From positions 30,920,328-30,984,327 of the forward strand of contig CM039463.1 of assembly GCA_022414725.1 (NCBI GenBank): DNA of 64,000 nt, written 5' to 3'. A program made the translations under genes and the position numbers. Source of the DNA: Microglena sp. YARC. Its lineage: Eukaryota > Chlorophyta > Chlorophyceae > Chlamydomonadales > Chlamydomonadaceae. Positions 27,001-39,513 of this stretch are shown one piece after another. The notes beneath the pieces are model-generated. The model was not told where the DNA came from. It did no database searches and worked only from the letters and a program-made list of their open reading frames with translations. Within the stretch, counting starts at the first letter, position 1. Every line of letters begins with the position of its first letter.

Positions 27001-30000
27001 CAGTGAGGTGGGTGGGGGGTGGATGGGTAGGCACATGTCAGTGAGGGTGGTGGGTGGTGTGTGGATGGGTTAGGTCAGTGAGGTGGGTGTGTGGGTGATG
27101 GGTAGGTCAAGACATGTCAGCTGAGGGTGGGTGGGTGGTGGATGGGTAGTTTCAGGTCATGTCAGTGAGGTGGGTGGGTGGGTGGTGGGTACCAAGGTAC
27201 ATGTCAGTGAGTGGGGTTGGGTGGATGGGTAGGTTCAGGTACATGTCAGTGAGGGTGGAGTTGGGTGTGTGGATGGGTAGGTCAGTACATGTCAGTGAGG
27301 GTGGGTGGCGTGTTGATGGTGGGTACATGTCAGGAGGGTATGGTAGGTCAAAAGTCACATGTCTCAGTGCAGGGTGCGGTGGGTGGTGGATGGTTAGGGT
27401 CAGTACAGTCAAGGTAGCATGTCAGGTGAGGGTGGGTGGGTGGGTGGATGGGTAGGTCGGTACATTGTCAGTGAAGGGTGGGGGGTGTGTGGATGGGTAG
27501 GGTCATACATGTCAGTGAGGGGTGGGTGGGTGTTGTGGGATGGGTAGGTCAGGTACATGTCAGTGAGGTGGGTGGGTGTGTGGACATGTCAGTGAGAGGT
27601 GGGGGTGGGATGGTAGGTCAGTACAGTCAGTGAGGGTGGGGGTGGTGGATGGGTAGGTCAGGTAACAGGTATGATCAGTGAAGGGTGGTCAGGTACATGT
27701 GGGTGAGGTGTGTGTGGATGGGTTTAGTCAGTACATGTCAGTGAGGCTGGTGGGTGTAGTGCATGGGTAGTCAGGTACTACATGTCAGTGAGGGTTGGGT
27801 GGGTGGGTGGGTGGTGGGTGGATGGGTAGGTTCAGGTACTGTCAGTTGAGAGTGGGTGGTGTGTGGAATGGGTAGGTTCAGGTCAGTAGGTGGGTGGGTG
27901 GGTGTCGTTTGGGTAGGCCATGTAGTCAAGTGAGGGTGGTGGGTGGGGTCGGATGGGTAGTCAGGTACAATGTCAGTGAGGGTGGGTGGCGTGAGTTGTG
28001 ACGGGTTACCCAAGTACATGTACATGGATTAGGTCAGGTACATGTCAGTGAGGGTGGGTGGTGTTGGATGGGTAGGTTGGGTAGGTGGGTGGGGGGTGGT
28101 GGAGTGAGGTGGAATGGTAGGTCAGGTACATGTCAGTGAGGGTGGGTGGGTTGTGAATGGGATAGTCAGTACATGAGTTGAGGGTCAGGTACATGTCAGT
28201 GAGGGGGGTGGGTGGCAGTGGAGGGTGGTGGGGGTGGAATGGGTAGGTTCAGGTACATGTCGTTAGGTGGTGGTGTGTGGATGGGTAGGTCAGTACATTC
28301 AGTGAGGGTGGGTGGGTGGCGTGGATGGTAGTCAGGTACATGTCAGTGAGGGTGAGTGGGTGGTTGGATGGGTATAGGTCAGACATCGTCAGTGAGGTGG
28401 GTGGTGTGGGTGATGGTAGCAAGGTACATTGTGAGGGTGGGTGGGTGGTGGTGGATGGTAGGCAGGTAATGTCAGTGAGGTGGTGGGTGGGTGGATGGGT
28501 AGTCAATACATGTCAGGAGGGTGGGTGGGTGGGTGGATGGGCAGGTACATGTCAGTGAGTGGTGGGTGGTGGATGGGATAGGTCAGGTACATGTCAGTGA
28601 GGTGGGTGGTGGTGTGGGTGTAGGTCAGGTACATGTCAGTGAGTGGGTAGGCGTGGTTGGATGGGTAGGGTCAGGTACATGTCAGTGAGTGGGTGGTGGT
28701 GTTGGATGGGTAGGTCATACAGTCAGTGAGGGTGGGTGGGTGGTGGGATGGGTAGGTCAAGTACATGTCAGTGAGGTGGGTGTGTGGATGGGTAAGTCAG
28801 GTACATGTCAGTGAGGGTGGGTGGGTGGGTGGGTTTTAATGGGTATGTGTCAGGTACATGTCAGTGAGTGTGGGGTGGGTGGGTGGGTGGATGGGTGGGT
28901 CAGGTACACTGTTTGCATGTGAGGTGGGTGGAGGTGTGTGGATGGGTAGGTCAGGTACATGTCAGTGAGGGGTGGGTGGGTGGGTGGAATGGGTTGGTCA
29001 GGGTACTGTTCCAGGTGAGGGTGGTGGGTGGGTGGATGGGTAGGTTCAGGTACATGTCAGTGAGGGGTGGGTGGGTGGTGAAAATGGGTAGTGTCAGGTA
29101 CATGTCAGTGAGGGTGGGTGGGTGGGTGGGTAGGTCAGTACATTAGTGAGGGTGGGTGGGTGGGTGGGTGGATGGGTAGTCGCGTACATGTCAGTGAGGG
29201 TGGGTGGCGTGGGGTGGATGGGTTGTAAGTACATGTAGTGAGGGTGGGTTGGGTGGGTGGTGTGGCTAGGTCGGTACTGTAGTGAGGTGGGTGGGCTGGG
29301 TGGATGGGTAGGTCAGGTACATGGTCAGTGAGGGTGGGTGGGTGGGTGGATTGGTAAGGTTTCAGGTACAATGTCAGTGAAGGGTGGGTGGGTGGTGGAT
29401 GGTGTAGGAAAGTATGTCCCAGTGAGGGTGGGTGGGTGTGGTGGATTGGTGTCAGGTACTGTCAGTGCGGGTGGTGGGTGGGTGGATCGGGTCGGCAAGG
29501 TACATGTCAGTTGAGGGTGGGTTGGTGTGTGATGGGTAGGTCGGGTACTGGTCAGTGCAGGGTGGGTGGGTGGGTGGGATGCGGTAGGTCAGGGTACTGT
29601 CAGGAGGGGGGTGGGTGTGTGTGAATGGGTAGGTCAGGTCATGTCAGTGAGGGTGGGTGAGGTGTGTGGATGGGTAAGTGGTCAGGTACTGTCGTGGGGT
29701 GGGTGCGTGGTGTGGAATGGGTAGGTCAGGTCATGTCAGTGAGGGGGTGGGTGGTAGAATGGGTAGGTGGTTAATGTAGTGAGGGTGGGTGGGTGGGTGG
29801 GTTTTATGGGTAGTCAGGTAATGTCATTGGAGGTGGGTGGGTAGGTGGATGTTGAGATAGGTAGGTAGGTATCATGTAGATGACGGGTGGGGTGTGTGTG
29901 TGGAATGGTGTTAGGTCAGGTACGTGTCAGTGGATGTTGTGGATGGGTAGGTCAGGTACCATGTCAGTGAGGGTGGGTGGTGGGTTGGATGGGTAGGTCA

Positions 30001-30862
30001 GGTAGGCATGTCAGTGAGTGGTGGGTGTGGTGGTGGGTAAGGTTGTTAATGTCAGTGAGGGTGGGTGGGTGGGTGGAAATGGGTAGGTCAGGTAACATGT
30101 CAAGTGAGGGTGGTGGGTGGGTGGAGTGGGTAGGTCGGTACAATGTCATGAGTGGTGGGTGGGTGGGTGTGTGGATGGTAGGATTCGGTACATGTCAGGA
30201 GGGTGGGTGTGGTGGTGGAATGGGTAGTGTCAAGTACATGTGCAGTGAGGGTGGGTGGGTGTGTGGCATGGGTGTTCGTGTACTGTAGTGAGGGTGGGTG
30301 GGTGGGTGGATGGGTAGGTCAGGTACATGTCATGAGGGTGGGTGGGTGGGTTGGAGGGTAGGTCAGTAATGTCAGTGAGGTGGGTGGGTGGGTGATGGGT
30401 AGTCAAGGTACTGTCAGTGAGGGTGGGTGTGTGGGTGGATGGGTGGTCAAGTAATGTCATGAGGGTGGGGTGGGTGGGTGGATGGGTAAAGGTCAGTTAC
30501 ATGTCAGTGAGGGTTGGGTGGGTGGGTGGATGGATTAGGATAGGTATGTCAGTGGGGTGGGTGGGTGTGTGGATGGGTGGTCAGGTACATGTCAGTGAGG
30601 TGGGGTGGGTGTAGTGGATGGGTAGGTAGGGTGGTAACTGTAGTGACGGTGGGTGGGTGGGTGGGTGGATGGTAGGCCAAGTACATGTCAGTGGAGGTGG
30701 GTGTAGGGTGGTTGGAATGGGTAGGTCAGGTAACATATGTCAGTGGGGTGGGTGGGTGAGGTGGATGGGTAAGGTCAGTCATGTAGTGAGGGTGGTGGGT
30801 GTGTGGATGGTAAGGTAGGTACATTGTCAGTGAGGGTGGGTGGGTGTGTGGATCTCTCTCAC
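24081..30862 (+). repeat. Same 45-bp minisatellite, heavily corrupted part next to the gap
   Basis: The same unit continues, but one-base insertions and deletions now hit every part of it, including the core that is nearly invariant before 24 kb. Extra bases, dropped bases and truncated units dominate over substitutions. The decay worsens toward the N gap. This looks more like unpolished long-read sequence at a contig end than biological divergence, though the data cannot exclude real decay. Confidence 0.9.
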
Positions 30863-30865
30863 AAA

Positions 30866-31865
30866 NNNNNNNNNNNNNNNNNNNNNNNNNNNNNNNNNNN
30901 NNNNNNNNNNNNNNNNNNNNNNNNNNNNNNNNNNNNNNNNNNNNNNNNNNNNNNNNNNNNNNNNNNNNNNNNNNNNNNNNNNNNNNNNNNNNNNNNNNNN
31001 NNNNNNNNNNNNNNNNNNNNNNNNNNNNNNNNNNNNNNNNNNNNNNNNNNNNNNNNNNNNNNNNNNNNNNNNNNNNNNNNNNNNNNNNNNNNNNNNNNNN
31101 NNNNNNNNNNNNNNNNNNNNNNNNNNNNNNNNNNNNNNNNNNNNNNNNNNNNNNNNNNNNNNNNNNNNNNNNNNNNNNNNNNNNNNNNNNNNNNNNNNNN
31201 NNNNNNNNNNNNNNNNNNNNNNNNNNNNNNNNNNNNNNNNNNNNNNNNNNNNNNNNNNNNNNNNNNNNNNNNNNNNNNNNNNNNNNNNNNNNNNNNNNNN
31301 NNNNNNNNNNNNNNNNNNNNNNNNNNNNNNNNNNNNNNNNNNNNNNNNNNNNNNNNNNNNNNNNNNNNNNNNNNNNNNNNNNNNNNNNNNNNNNNNNNNN
31401 NNNNNNNNNNNNNNNNNNNNNNNNNNNNNNNNNNNNNNNNNNNNNNNNNNNNNNNNNNNNNNNNNNNNNNNNNNNNNNNNNNNNNNNNNNNNNNNNNNNN
31501 NNNNNNNNNNNNNNNNNNNNNNNNNNNNNNNNNNNNNNNNNNNNNNNNNNNNNNNNNNNNNNNNNNNNNNNNNNNNNNNNNNNNNNNNNNNNNNNNNNNN
31601 NNNNNNNNNNNNNNNNNNNNNNNNNNNNNNNNNNNNNNNNNNNNNNNNNNNNNNNNNNNNNNNNNNNNNNNNNNNNNNNNNNNNNNNNNNNNNNNNNNNN
31701 NNNNNNNNNNNNNNNNNNNNNNNNNNNNNNNNNNNNNNNNNNNNNNNNNNNNNNNNNNNNNNNNNNNNNNNNNNNNNNNNNNNNNNNNNNNNNNNNNNNN
31801 NNNNNNNNNNNNNNNNNNNNNNNNNNNNNNNNNNNNNNNNNNNNNNNNNNNNNNNNNNNNNNNNN
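30866..31865. other. Assembly gap of exactly 1,000 N
   Basis: The run is 1,000 unknown bases, a round number typical of a scaffold placeholder. The true distance and the true end of the 45-bp array are therefore unknown. Open frames that cross it have no meaning. Confidence 0.99.
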
Positions 31866-32229
31866 AAGAGGAAGGTAGGGGGTGAGGGGTGGGGGGTAGG
31901 GGGGGGATGTCTGTAGTCAGACTTCGTTTTACATTGATTTGAGTGGTTCCCTCCAGAAAAAGTTCTGCATGCCCAGTCTAAAGCAAAGGGCCAGGGATTT
32001 GTGAACAAGGCTACGCCCTAGTTAGTTATACCCAGCTTTGCCCCACCCCACCCACCACCACCCACACGTTCCCAACCATACGCACACGTACTACACACAT
32101 GCAAGAAATGACCAAGTGGTGGGATGCGCTGAAAAAGGCTAGGCCCAGCTCTACAGAATAATGAAGCAACCAATGTTTTCTACATAGCACCATGGATCTT
32201 GTGGGCGCTACTACAGTTAAGGGCCCCAA
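31866..32229. other. Non-repetitive spacer, nothing coding recognised
   Basis: It starts with a short purine-rich G tract (31,866-31,908) and contains a CCCACC-rich patch near 32,040-32,065. I see no gene, no RNA and no known repeat here. Confidence 0.6.
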
Positions 32230-33715
32230 CTAGCAACCCCAAAAAGCGTCTAATGGAGCACCCCAAAATGGGCACCCCAAAAAGCCCCAAGCAACCCCAC
32301 AAGCCCAAGAAAACCTACAAGCCCCAAAGAACCCCACAGCCCCTAATAAACACAGCCCCAAGCAACCCCCACAAGCCCCAAGAAAACCTACCAAGCCCCC
32401 GAAGAAACCCAACCAAGCCCCAAGAAAACTACAAGCCCCCCCCAAGCAACCCCACAAAGCCCCCCAAGAAAAACCTACAAGCCCCCCAAGCAACCCCACA
32501 ACCCCAAGAAAAACTACAAGCCCCCCAAGGCACCCCACAAGCCCCCAAGAAAACCTACAAGCCCCCCAACCCACCAAGCAACCCAACACAAGCCCCAAGA
32601 AAACTAACAAGCCCCCCCAAGCACAACCCCCCCAAGCCCCCAAGAAAACCACACAATGCCCCCCCCCCAAACAACCCACAAGCCCCCAAGAAAACCTACA
32701 CGCCCCCCAAGCAACCCCACAAGCCCCAAGAAAACCTTACAAGCCCCAAGAAACCCCACAAGCCCCCCAAGAAAACCTACAGAGCCCCCAAGCAAACCCA
32801 AAAGCCCCCACGCCCCCAAGCAACCCCCACAAGACCCAACAAGCAACCCCACAAGCCTCTAATGGAGCACCCTCTAATGGAGCACCCCCCAAATGAGCAC
32901 CCCCAAAATAAAGCACCTTCTAATGGAGCACCCCCAAATGGAGCACCCCCAAAAGCCCCCAAGCAAACCTACAAGCCCGCAAGAACCTAAATCCCCGAAG
33001 CAAACCTACAAGCCCCAAGCAAAACCCAAAAAGCCCCCCCAACAAAAGCCCCCCAAGCAAACCAAAAGCCCCCCCCCAAGCAAACCCAGAAGACCCCCCA
33101 AGCAAAAACCCAAAAAAAGACCCCAAGCAAACCCATAAGCTCCCCCAAGGAAACCCAAAAGCTCCCCCAAGCAAACCCAAAAGCCCCCCCAAGCAAACCC
33201 AAAAAGCACCCATGCAAATTCAAAAGCCCCCCCAAGCAAACCCAAAAGCCCCCCAAGCAAACCCAAAAACCCCCAAGCAACCCAAAAGCCCCCCAAGCAA
33301 ACCCAAAAGCCCCCCCAAGCAAACCCAAAAAGACCCCCCAAGCAAACCCAAAAGCACCCATGCAAAATTCAAAAAGCCCCCCCAAGCAAACCCCCCAAAA
33401 AACCAAAAGACCCAAGCAAACCCAAAAGACCCCCCCAAGCGCCCCGCCCCCCCCAAGCAAAACCCAAAAGCCCCCCCAAGCAAGCCTCCCAAGCAAACCC
33501 AAAAGCCCCCCCAAGCAAACCCAAGCCCCCCCAAGCCCCCCCAAGCAAGCCCCCAAGACTACCCAAACCCCCCCGATGCAAAAACCCAAAGCCCCCCCAA
33601 GCAAACCCAAAAGCCCCCCCAAGCAAATCCAAAAAGCCCCCCCAAGCAAGCCCCCCCAAGGCAAACCCAAAAGCCCCCCCAAGCAAACCAAAAGACTCTA
33701 ATGGAGTAATGGAGC
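32230..33715 (+). repeat. C/A-rich minisatellite block, two related unit types
   Basis: From 32,280 to about 32,850 units of ~38-40 bp alternate AAGCAACCCCACAAGCCCC with AAGAAAACCTACAAGCCCCC. From about 32,960 to 33,690 a ~20-bp unit, CCCCAAGCAAACCCAAAAGC, dominates. Blocks with TCTAATGGAGCACCC mark the left edge (32,248), the junction (32,857-32,950) and the right edge (33,696). Base use is strongly strand-asymmetric. Pro/Lys-rich and Gly/Leu-rich open frames on both strands are read-through of the repeat. Confidence 0.93.
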
Positions 33716-33778
33716 ACCCATAAAATACGAAGGTACATAATTTAGCACATGTCTGCGGACTTGTGCTATACATACATA

Positions 33779-33925
33779 GGGAAGGGCAATTTAATATCAT
33801 ATGATACCTGCAGTCTAACTAGGCTAAAGTTACCATTTACATTCAATGTCATATGACGCAATTTGTGTGATATCATATGATATCATACTCGCCATTGGTA
33901 AACATCATATGATATGCCGGCCCCT
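33779..33925 (-). mobile_element. MITE-like palindromic element, copy 1
   Basis: Ends are AGGGAAGGGCA on the left and TGCCGGCCCCT on the right, with ATATCATATGAT palindromes just inside both ends. The middle matches the family core (ACTAGGCTAAAGTTACCATTT read on this strand). Orientation is defined by copy 2. No coding capacity and no clear target duplication were seen. Confidence 0.8.
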
Positions 33926-33929
33926 ATAT

Positions 33930-35171
33930 ATAATGATATATAACCATACACACTCATATAAATTCCCCAAATTATACATAGCCATAACATTCATATAAAC
34001 TCCCCTTCCATACATAACCACGCACATCCATATAAATTCCCCATCCATCCATCCCCATCCATATCCATATAAACTCCCCACCCATACATAACCATACGCA
34101 TCCATATGAATTATTCATCCATCCCCATCCCCATCCACATTGACTCCCCATCCATACATAACCATACAGGTCCAATTGAATTTCCCATCCATCCACATCC
34201 ACATCCATGTAAACTCCCCATCCATACATCACCATACATAACCCTACGCATCCATATTAATTCCCCATGCACCCCCATCCGTAACCATATAAACTCCCCA
34301 CTCATACCCCATAAATACCCCCCTCATAAATACCCCACCCATACACATAAACTCCCCCCCATAAATACCCCACCCATAAATACCACCATAAACTCCCCAC
34401 CCAAACATAACCATACAAATACACATCCAATTGAATTCCCCTTCCCTTCCCATCCATACCCATATAAACTCCCCATCCATACATATCCATACACATCCAT
34501 ACAAATTACCATTCATACATAACCATACACATCCATTAAATAACCCATCCATCCCCATCCATATCCATATAACCTCCCCATCCATACATAACCATACACA
34601 TCCATATGAATTACCCATCCATCTCCATCCATCCCTATCCATATAATCTCCCCATACATGCATAACCATGCACATCCATATAAATTCCCCATCCCCATCC
34701 ATATCCACATAAACTCCCCATCCATACATAACCATACACATCCATATGAATTACCCATCCATCTCCATCCATCCATATCCATACAATCTCCCCATACATG
34801 CATAACCATGCACATCCATATAAATTCCCCGTCCCCATCCATATCCATATCCACATAAACTCCCCATCCATACATAACCATACACATCCATATGAATTAC
34901 CCATCCATCTCCATCCATCCATATCCATACAATCTCCCCATACATGCATAACCATGCACATCCATATAAATTCCCCATCCCCATCCATATCCATATAAAC
35001 TCCCCATCCATACGTAACCATACACATCCGTATAAATCCCCCATCCATACATAACCATACACATCCATGTAAATCCCCCATCCATACATAACCATACACG
35101 TCCATATGAATTCCCCATCCATCCCCATACATATCCATATAAACTCCCATCTATACATAACCATACACATC
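33930..35171 (+). repeat. CCATCC/CATACA-rich minisatellite with a 140-bp higher-order unit
   Basis: Sub-repeats are variations on CCATCCATACATAACCATAC, ACATCCATATAAATTCCCC and CCATCCCCATCCATATCC. Between about 34,580 and 34,990 they are organised in a nearly perfect 140-bp higher-order repeat, seen as identical blocks starting near 34,658 and 34,798. The minus-strand open frames rich in Met-Asp-Gly-Tyr-Val are read-through, not genes. Confidence 0.93.
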
Positions 35172-36105
35172 TGAGAAAAGTCCTCTTACCATGGTTCCCA
35201 GGCAGCAAGCTGCAAGCGGGGAAAACAATGGGGTAGGGGGATGGGGGTGGCGGGTGAGAGAAGGTGATTGGAGGTTGGGTTCGGTTGGTGGGTGTGGTTC
35301 ACATCATCGTGGGGTCGAGGTCAGTGAGGAACGGTCAAGGTGCGGTGGGGTGGGACCGAGGTGGTGGGGGTTGAGGTGGGGTGGGGTGGGGTGGGGTGGG
35401 TAGAGTTGGGATTGGGGTAGGTAGAGTTGAGGTCAGTTGGGGTAACATAGTGGAATATGTGGGTAGGGCCCGCGAGAGTGGTTGGATGGCAGGTGATTTT
35501 GTCTAGCCTGGTCCAGATCAGATGCCTGGTGGTAATACTGCCACATGGTGTGGTTGGGTATGGCTGAGTGCGACATGAGGGGACATAATGCCCTCCTCAA
35601 CATGCATGGAGTTTCGACTCACCAGAAACCATCAGATCGCTGTCGCCTAGCTGAACTAGCTCAGCGGCTTTACCGGCATGGGCCCGCACACGTGCAGCGC
35701 GAGAACCGGTGGAGGTGCGAGTGGCCCGTGGTGCGCTCACTTGGGCCCTATGGCCAGCATTTCGCAAAATGGATGCAGATTTCATGATGGTATAATAGAC
35801 AGAGGGCAGGAATCAGGAATGAATGGTATGGGTGCGAACCAGACACTTTTTGTGTGGCACGGCTTAGCTGCCTGTTCCAGCTAGGGCGTGCGTGTTGGTG
35901 CAGTTGGTGAGCTTGTCCCCTCGAGAATCGAGGCTTCTCCAACTCTTGTGAAGACCTCTGGGCGAATCCCACCGCAAGCTTCTGAAGCTGTCTACTTGTT
36001 AGCTAAGCACGTTTCACCGTCCATTCTTCTTCTGGTCGCTGGCATTGCCACTTTCTTTTCCCTCTTGCAAAAGTCACCACTCATTAGCTTTTTATCCCAG
36101 CGACC
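35172..36105 (+). other. Presumed 5' region of the chromodomain gene
   Basis: A G-rich patch with repeated GGGGT (35,370-35,400) lies here. An isolated ATG at 35,191 opens 14 codons up to a possible donor GTAGGG at 35,233, but its phase does not fit the next exon, so I leave it out of the gene. A good acceptor, TTTTTATCCCAG, ends at 36,100 just before the ATG of the first coding exon, so part of this stretch may be a 5' UTR intron. No other feature is supported. Confidence 0.4.
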
Positions 36106-36183
36106 ATGACTAAGCCCTCTAAGCCCTTGTGGAACCTCGTCGGCGATATAATGTACGGGCGCCGAGTGAAGGATGGCGAGAAG
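36106..36183 (+). CDS. Chromodomain gene, exon 1
   Basis: It encodes 26 residues from ATG to KDGEK and is followed by donor GTAGGT. I chose this ATG because the frame runs straight into exon 2, giving the continuous motif GRRVKDGEK-TGTVKFGPF. An acceptor lies 5 nt upstream of the ATG, so a non-coding leader exon is likely. Confidence 0.7.
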
Positions 36184-36526
36184 GTAGGTTTGGCAGGAGA
36201 GTTCCGTCAATTCTCGAGGATGCCTCTGGGGTATCTGTGTACTAGAGATCAGTACAAGTGGAAGTAATTTGAGCTTTGAGCAGGAATATTTTTCCTCTTT
36301 GGGGTTTTTTCAGTGCTGACATGCAATAGCCCCCTAGCAACCTCCAGAACTGTCCGGGAGCTGCTGCAAATAATTAGAAATAATGAGTGTCATTAGTAGT
36401 TACTCCTCTGTTCCGTCCTGTGCCAAACAGTACTACACCACGCGCATGAGTGCATAATGTAACAACGGAAGTTGAGAGGATACGTTGTGCCAGGGGAGCT
36501 ATAAGCCTCATTGTTTTCATTCTACC

Positions 36527-36608
<82 letters not shown>

Positions 36609-38680
36609 GTCTGTCTCTCACTCACTCTCACTCATCACACTTCATCGGTCTCAACACATGAGTACTATGTGTGGTGTGACGTGTCAAGATATGAGTAATA
36701 TGTGCTGTGTGATGAGTCAAGATATGAGTGATATTTAGTATGACGTGTAGACGTGTCAACTTAAATTTCATCTTCACCCCCTGCAGGTTCAGTTGGATAA
36801 ATAAATAAATAGTACGCCTTATTACAAGGCGTGAGGTTGAGGGGGCCAGCCCGTTTGCTTGCACTGGAGCTAACCACCAATTTAGTTAGATTACAAAGTC
36901 AACCATGAAACAAAGCCTACCATGCAACAACAGAATGCCGATTGGAGTGGTGGTGGGGTGGGGAGTGGAATAGAGGGGTGTGGGGAGTGGAATAGTGTGG
37001 AGTGGGGTGTGGAATGGAGGGGTGTGGGGTGGTGGGGAGTGGAGGGGGGGCGGAGTTTCATCCCTCCTCCTGTAGTCAGGCACCATCATGTTTGGTCCCT
37101 GCCATCTCCCCAGCAAAGAATTCAAGTCAATGTGTGGTTTGACAAGGCAAGATATGAGTGGCATGTAGTATGACTTGTCAAAGTACAAGTGATATCTAGT
37201 GTGGCATGTATAGATGTGTCAACCTTGAACCTCATCCCCCCCCCCTGCAGTCAGCCACTGCCATGTTTGGTCCCTTCCACAACCCCAACAAAGAATTCAA
37301 GTCAATGCGGGGCTTGACTTATCAAGATATGGGTGGCATGTAGTGTGACATGTCAAAGCAGATATCTAGTGTGGCGTGTAGAGACGCATCAACCTTGAAC
37401 CCCATCCCATCCCCCAGTAGTCAGGCACCATCACGTTTGATCCCTTCCATATCCCCAAGAAAGAATTCAAGTCAATGTGTGGTTTGACATGTCAATATAT
37501 GAGTGGCATGTAGTGTGACATGTCGAAGCACCAGTGACATCTAGTGTAGCGTGTGTAGACGCGTCAACCTTGAACCTCATCTCCTCCCCCTGCAGACAGG
37601 CACCGTCAAGTTCGGTCCCTTCCACGACCCAAACGGGCATTATAGTCAATGTGTGGTTTGACATGTCAATATATGAGTGGCATGTAGTGTGACATGTCAA
37701 AGCACCAGTGACATCTAGTGTAGCATGTATAGACGCGTCAACCTTGAACCTCATCTCCTCCCCCCGCAGACAGGCACCGTCAAGTTCGGTCCCTTCCATG
37801 ACCCAAACAGAGCATTATAGTCAATGCGGGGCATGACTTGTCAAGATATGAGTGGCATGTAGTGTGACATGTCAAAGCACCAGTGACATCTAGTGTAGCG
37901 TGTATAGACGCGTCAACCTTGAACCTCATCTCCTCCCCCCGCAGACAGGCACCGTCAAGTTCGGTCCCTTCCATGACCCAAACAGAGCATTATAGTCAAT
38001 GCGGGGCTTGACTTGTCAAGATGTGAGTGGCATGTAGTGTGACATGTCAAAGCACCAGTGACATCTAGTGTAGCATGTATAGACGCGTCAACCTTGAACC
38101 TCATCTCCTCCCCCCGCAGACAGGCACCGTCAAGTTCGGTTCCTTTCATGACCCAAACAGAGCATTATAATCAATGCGGGGCACGACTTGTCAAGATATG
38201 AGTGGCATGTAGTGTGACATGTCAAAGCACCAGTGACATCTAGTGTAGCGTGTATAGACGCGTCAACCTTGAACCTCATCTCCTCCCCCCGCAGACAGGC
38301 ACCGTCAAGTTCGGTCCCTTCCACGACCCGAACAGAGAGTTCAAGGTATGCTGTGCGGTAGAATGGGATAACAGCAGCGATGTCAGCCACATAGAGGTCA
38401 AGGTCCTCCGTCCTATGTTGCTTGAATGTTTCAACGAGGATTATCTACCTCCGGAACTGGTAGAGTACCAGCGTACAGGATGGGATGTCTCCAAGCACGT
38501 TGGAGACGCACAATTGCCTGCGGTATCAAATCATGCCACACGGCCCACATCACTCCCATTGTCAGTGCCAGCGTCGTCTGCGCCCAAATCAAAGCAATCA
38601 CTAGGCAGGAAAAGGGCAAGGTACGGTCAGTCGTCATACTATGCTTTTGCTTGCTTGCTTTTCATTTCATTTTCACTTCA

Positions 38681-38711
<31 letters not shown>

Positions 38712-38731
38712 TTCATTTCATTTTCACTTCA

Positions 38732-38770
<39 letters not shown>

Positions 38771-38823
38771 CTCATTTCATTTTCATTTCACTTGCTTGCT
38801 TGCTTACTTTTCATTTCATTTTA

Positions 38824-38859
<36 letters not shown>

Positions 38860-39080
38860 GCTTTCATTTCATTTTCATTTCACTTGCTTGCTTGCTTTTT
38901 TGCTTATTTTTCAGTTCCTTTCACTTGCATGCCTGCTCTTCATTTCATTTTCATTTCGCTTGCTTGCTTGCTTGCTTGCTTCCTTTTCATTTCATTTCAT
39001 TTTTATTTCACTTGCTTGCTTTTCATTTCATTTTCATTTCACTTGCTTGCTTGCTTGCTTTTCATTTCATTTCCATTTCA

Positions 39081-39111
<31 letters not shown>

Positions 39112-39325
39112 TCATTTCATTTTCATTTCACTCGCTTGCTTACTTTTCATTGCATTTTCATTTCACTTGCTTGCTTACTTTCATTTCCTTTTCATTTCAC
39201 TTGCTTGCTTACTTTTCATTTCATTTTCATTTCACTTGCTTGCTTGCTTGCTTGCTTTTAATTTCAATTCGGTCCATTTTTATTTCACTTGCTTGCTTGC
39301 TTTTCATCTCCTTTCATTTCACTTT

Positions 39326-39368
<43 letters not shown>

Positions 39369-39468
39369 TTCATTTCATTTTCATTTTACTTGCTTGCTTG
39401 CTAGCTTGCTTTTCATTTCATTTTTATTTCACTTGCTTGCTTGTTTGCTTGCTTTTCATTCCATTTCA

Positions 39469-39513
<45 letters not shown>

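Noticed and set aside
640..30800. Dozens of open frames with repeated VSEGGWVGGWVGQVH (+) or MYLTYPSTHPPTLTD (-)
   Set aside because: They exist on both strands only because the 45-bp unit is a multiple of 3 without stops in one frame. Single-base indels break them every few units, and there is no start context, intron pattern or domain.
672..30862. CRISPR-like regular array
   Set aside because: Units abut directly; there are no unique spacers between conserved repeats. It is a eukaryotic minisatellite.
32199..33709. Pro/Lys/Gln-rich frames (+) and Gly/Leu/Phe-rich frames (-)
   Set aside because: Read-through of C/A-rich minisatellite; no non-repetitive coding part.
34244..35208. Minus-strand frames rich in MYGWGVYMDMDGDG
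   Set aside because: Periodic at DNA level, both strands open, no domain.
35888..35975. tRNA-like or tRNA-derived SINE (TGGTGCAGTTGG as box A, GGGCGAATCCC as box B, CCTCGAGAATCGAGG stem)
   Set aside because: No 7-bp acceptor stem could be paired and box B departs from consensus; a tRNA scan would settle it.
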